Source: Porticoccaceae bacterium
GTDB taxonomy: Bacteria > Pseudomonadota > Gammaproteobacteria > Pseudomonadales > Porticoccaceae
Direction: 5' to 3'
Assembly (NCBI GenBank): GCA_023229065.1
Contig: JALNZZ010000125.1
Coordinates: 1-6,107, forward strand
DNA: 6,107 nucleotides
Shown here: one piece after another, positions 5,470-6,107 of the stretch
Numbering within the stretch: the first letter of the stretch is position 1
How the letters are laid out: the number at the start of each line of letters is the position of its first letter
Program-made: the position numbers and the translations under genes
The notes under the pieces: generated by a model
The model's database searches: none
The model's input: only the letters and a program-made list of their open reading frames with translations
Told to the model about the DNA's origin: nothing

Positions 5470-6107
5470 CTAGCTGTCGCCGAAGTAATCCTTGGCGAGG
5501 TTTTCAAAACGGGTGTATTTGCCCAGGAAGGCGAGCCGGCAAGTGCCGATGGGGCCGTTGCGCTGCTTGCCGATAATGACTTCGGCGATGCCCTTGTCCT
5601 GAGTATCCTCGTGATACACCTCATCGCGATAGATGAAGAGGATCACATCCGCATCCTGCTCGATGGCACCAGACTCCCGCAGGTCGGAGTTGACGGGCCG
5701 TTTGTTGGGTCGCTGCTCCACATTCCTGCTGAGCTGGGACAGAGCGATCACCGGGCAACCAAATTCGCGGGCCAGGGTTTTGAGCTCGCGGGAAATCTGG
5801 GAGATCTCCTGCACCCGCCCCTCGCCGGGCACACTGGCACTCATCAGCTGCAGGTAGTCCACCATCACCAGCGCCGGCTGGCAGAGCTCGTCCAGCTGCT
5901 CTGGGCCAAGTTGTGGCTCGCGCTGACGCAGCCATTCGCGGTGCTCGCGCACCTGCTGACGGATACGGTTGCGAACCTCTAGCGGCGTGATGCCGGGCGT
6001 ATCGTCAATATAGAGCGGCCGATCCTTGAGGCGCTGAGCTGCGTTGGAGAGACGCGGCCAGTCGTCCTCGGTCAGGTTACCGCTGCGGATATGGGTCTGA
6101 TCGATTT
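5470..6107 (-). CDS. dnaB: Replicative DNA helicase DnaB, C-terminal part (N-terminus beyond window)
   Basis: The frame is open from the right edge (first complete codon 6105-6103) to the TAG at 5472-5470, giving 211 complete residues of a protein usually about 460 long. DnaB is the hexameric, ATP-driven 5'-3' helicase of the replication fork. The visible part is the RecA-like C-terminal domain after Walker A. It shows IDQTHIRSGNLTEDDWPRLS, a TPLEVRNRIR helix, Walker B VMVDYLQLM (about fragment residues 80-88), the SQLSRNVEQRPNKRPVNSDLRESGAIEQDAD block (about 123-153), FIYRDEVYH, and the arginine-finger region GKQRNGPIG (about 179-187). It ends with KYTRFENLA as in Pseudomonas. GTG at 5952 is an internal valine codon, not the start. 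Between REH and Walker B there are about 19 more residues than in E. coli DnaB. The order dnaB-panC is unusual. Confidence 0.95.
   Translation of the reverse strand, partial: IDQTHIRSGNLTEDDWPRLSNAAQRLKDRPLYIDDTPGITPLEVRNRIRQQVREHREWLRQREPQLGPEQLDELCQPALVMVDYLQLMSASVPGEGRVQEISQISRELKTLAREFGCPVIALSQLSRNVEQRPNKRPVNSDLRESGAIEQDADVILFIYRDEVYHEDTQDKGIAEVIIGKQRNGPIGTCRLAFLGKYTRFENLAKDYFGDS

Noticed and set aside
4658..5473. A plus-strand open frame of 271 codons covering panC.
   Set aside because: It is exactly antisense to a well-conserved gene, with no domain signature of its own; treated as a shadow frame.
5470..5952. A separate 160-codon gene starting at GTG 5952.
   Set aside because: The same frame continues without a stop to the right edge and encodes further conserved DnaB sequence, so this GTG is an internal valine codon.

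Overview
The window reads as a stretch of gammaproteobacterial chromosome. Every supported gene lies on the minus strand, so transcription runs from high to low coordinates: dnaB (3' part) > panC > panD > acs > der > a DUF481 outer-membrane protein gene (5' part). Der, Acs and DnaB resemble Pseudomonas and Escherichia proteins throughout, and the DnaB C-terminus matches the Pseudomonas type. The closely spaced pan and acs genes recall the Pseudomonas order panB-panC-panD-pgi-acs. A marine gammaproteobacterium outside the enterics (Cellvibrionales-like or Pseudomonas-related) is my best guess, but the genus cannot be read from the sequence.

Layout, in transcription order. At the right edge (6107-5470) is the C-terminal half of the replicative helicase DnaB. 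After 32 bases comes panC (5437-4577), and 3 bases later panD (4573-4190); these two are probably translationally coupled. A gap of 217 bases (4189-3973) holds a good sigma70-type promoter and the leader of acs (3972-2038). The acs stop codon sits in a perfect 10-bp inverted repeat. A gap of 82 bases with a weak promoter candidate leads to der (1955-519). A further gap of 133 bases, containing a degenerate 15-bp triple repeat, precedes the DUF481 gene, which runs off the left edge (385-1).

How the genes relate: PanD makes beta-alanine from aspartate and PanC joins it to pantoate to give pantothenate, the precursor of coenzyme A. Acs then charges CoA with acetate to give acetyl-CoA, so the middle three genes form a CoA/acetyl-CoA supply group. 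Der (50S ribosome assembly) and DnaB (replication fork helicase) are unrelated essential housekeeping genes that happen to flank it.

I see no mobile element, CRISPR array, tRNA or rRNA, defence module or previously undescribed system. The points worth a second look are modest: an apparent 19-residue insertion in DnaB just before Walker B, three substitutions in normally conserved PanC motifs, a gene order without panB or pgi, the hairpin over the acs stop codon, and the tandem repeat before the DUF481 gene.
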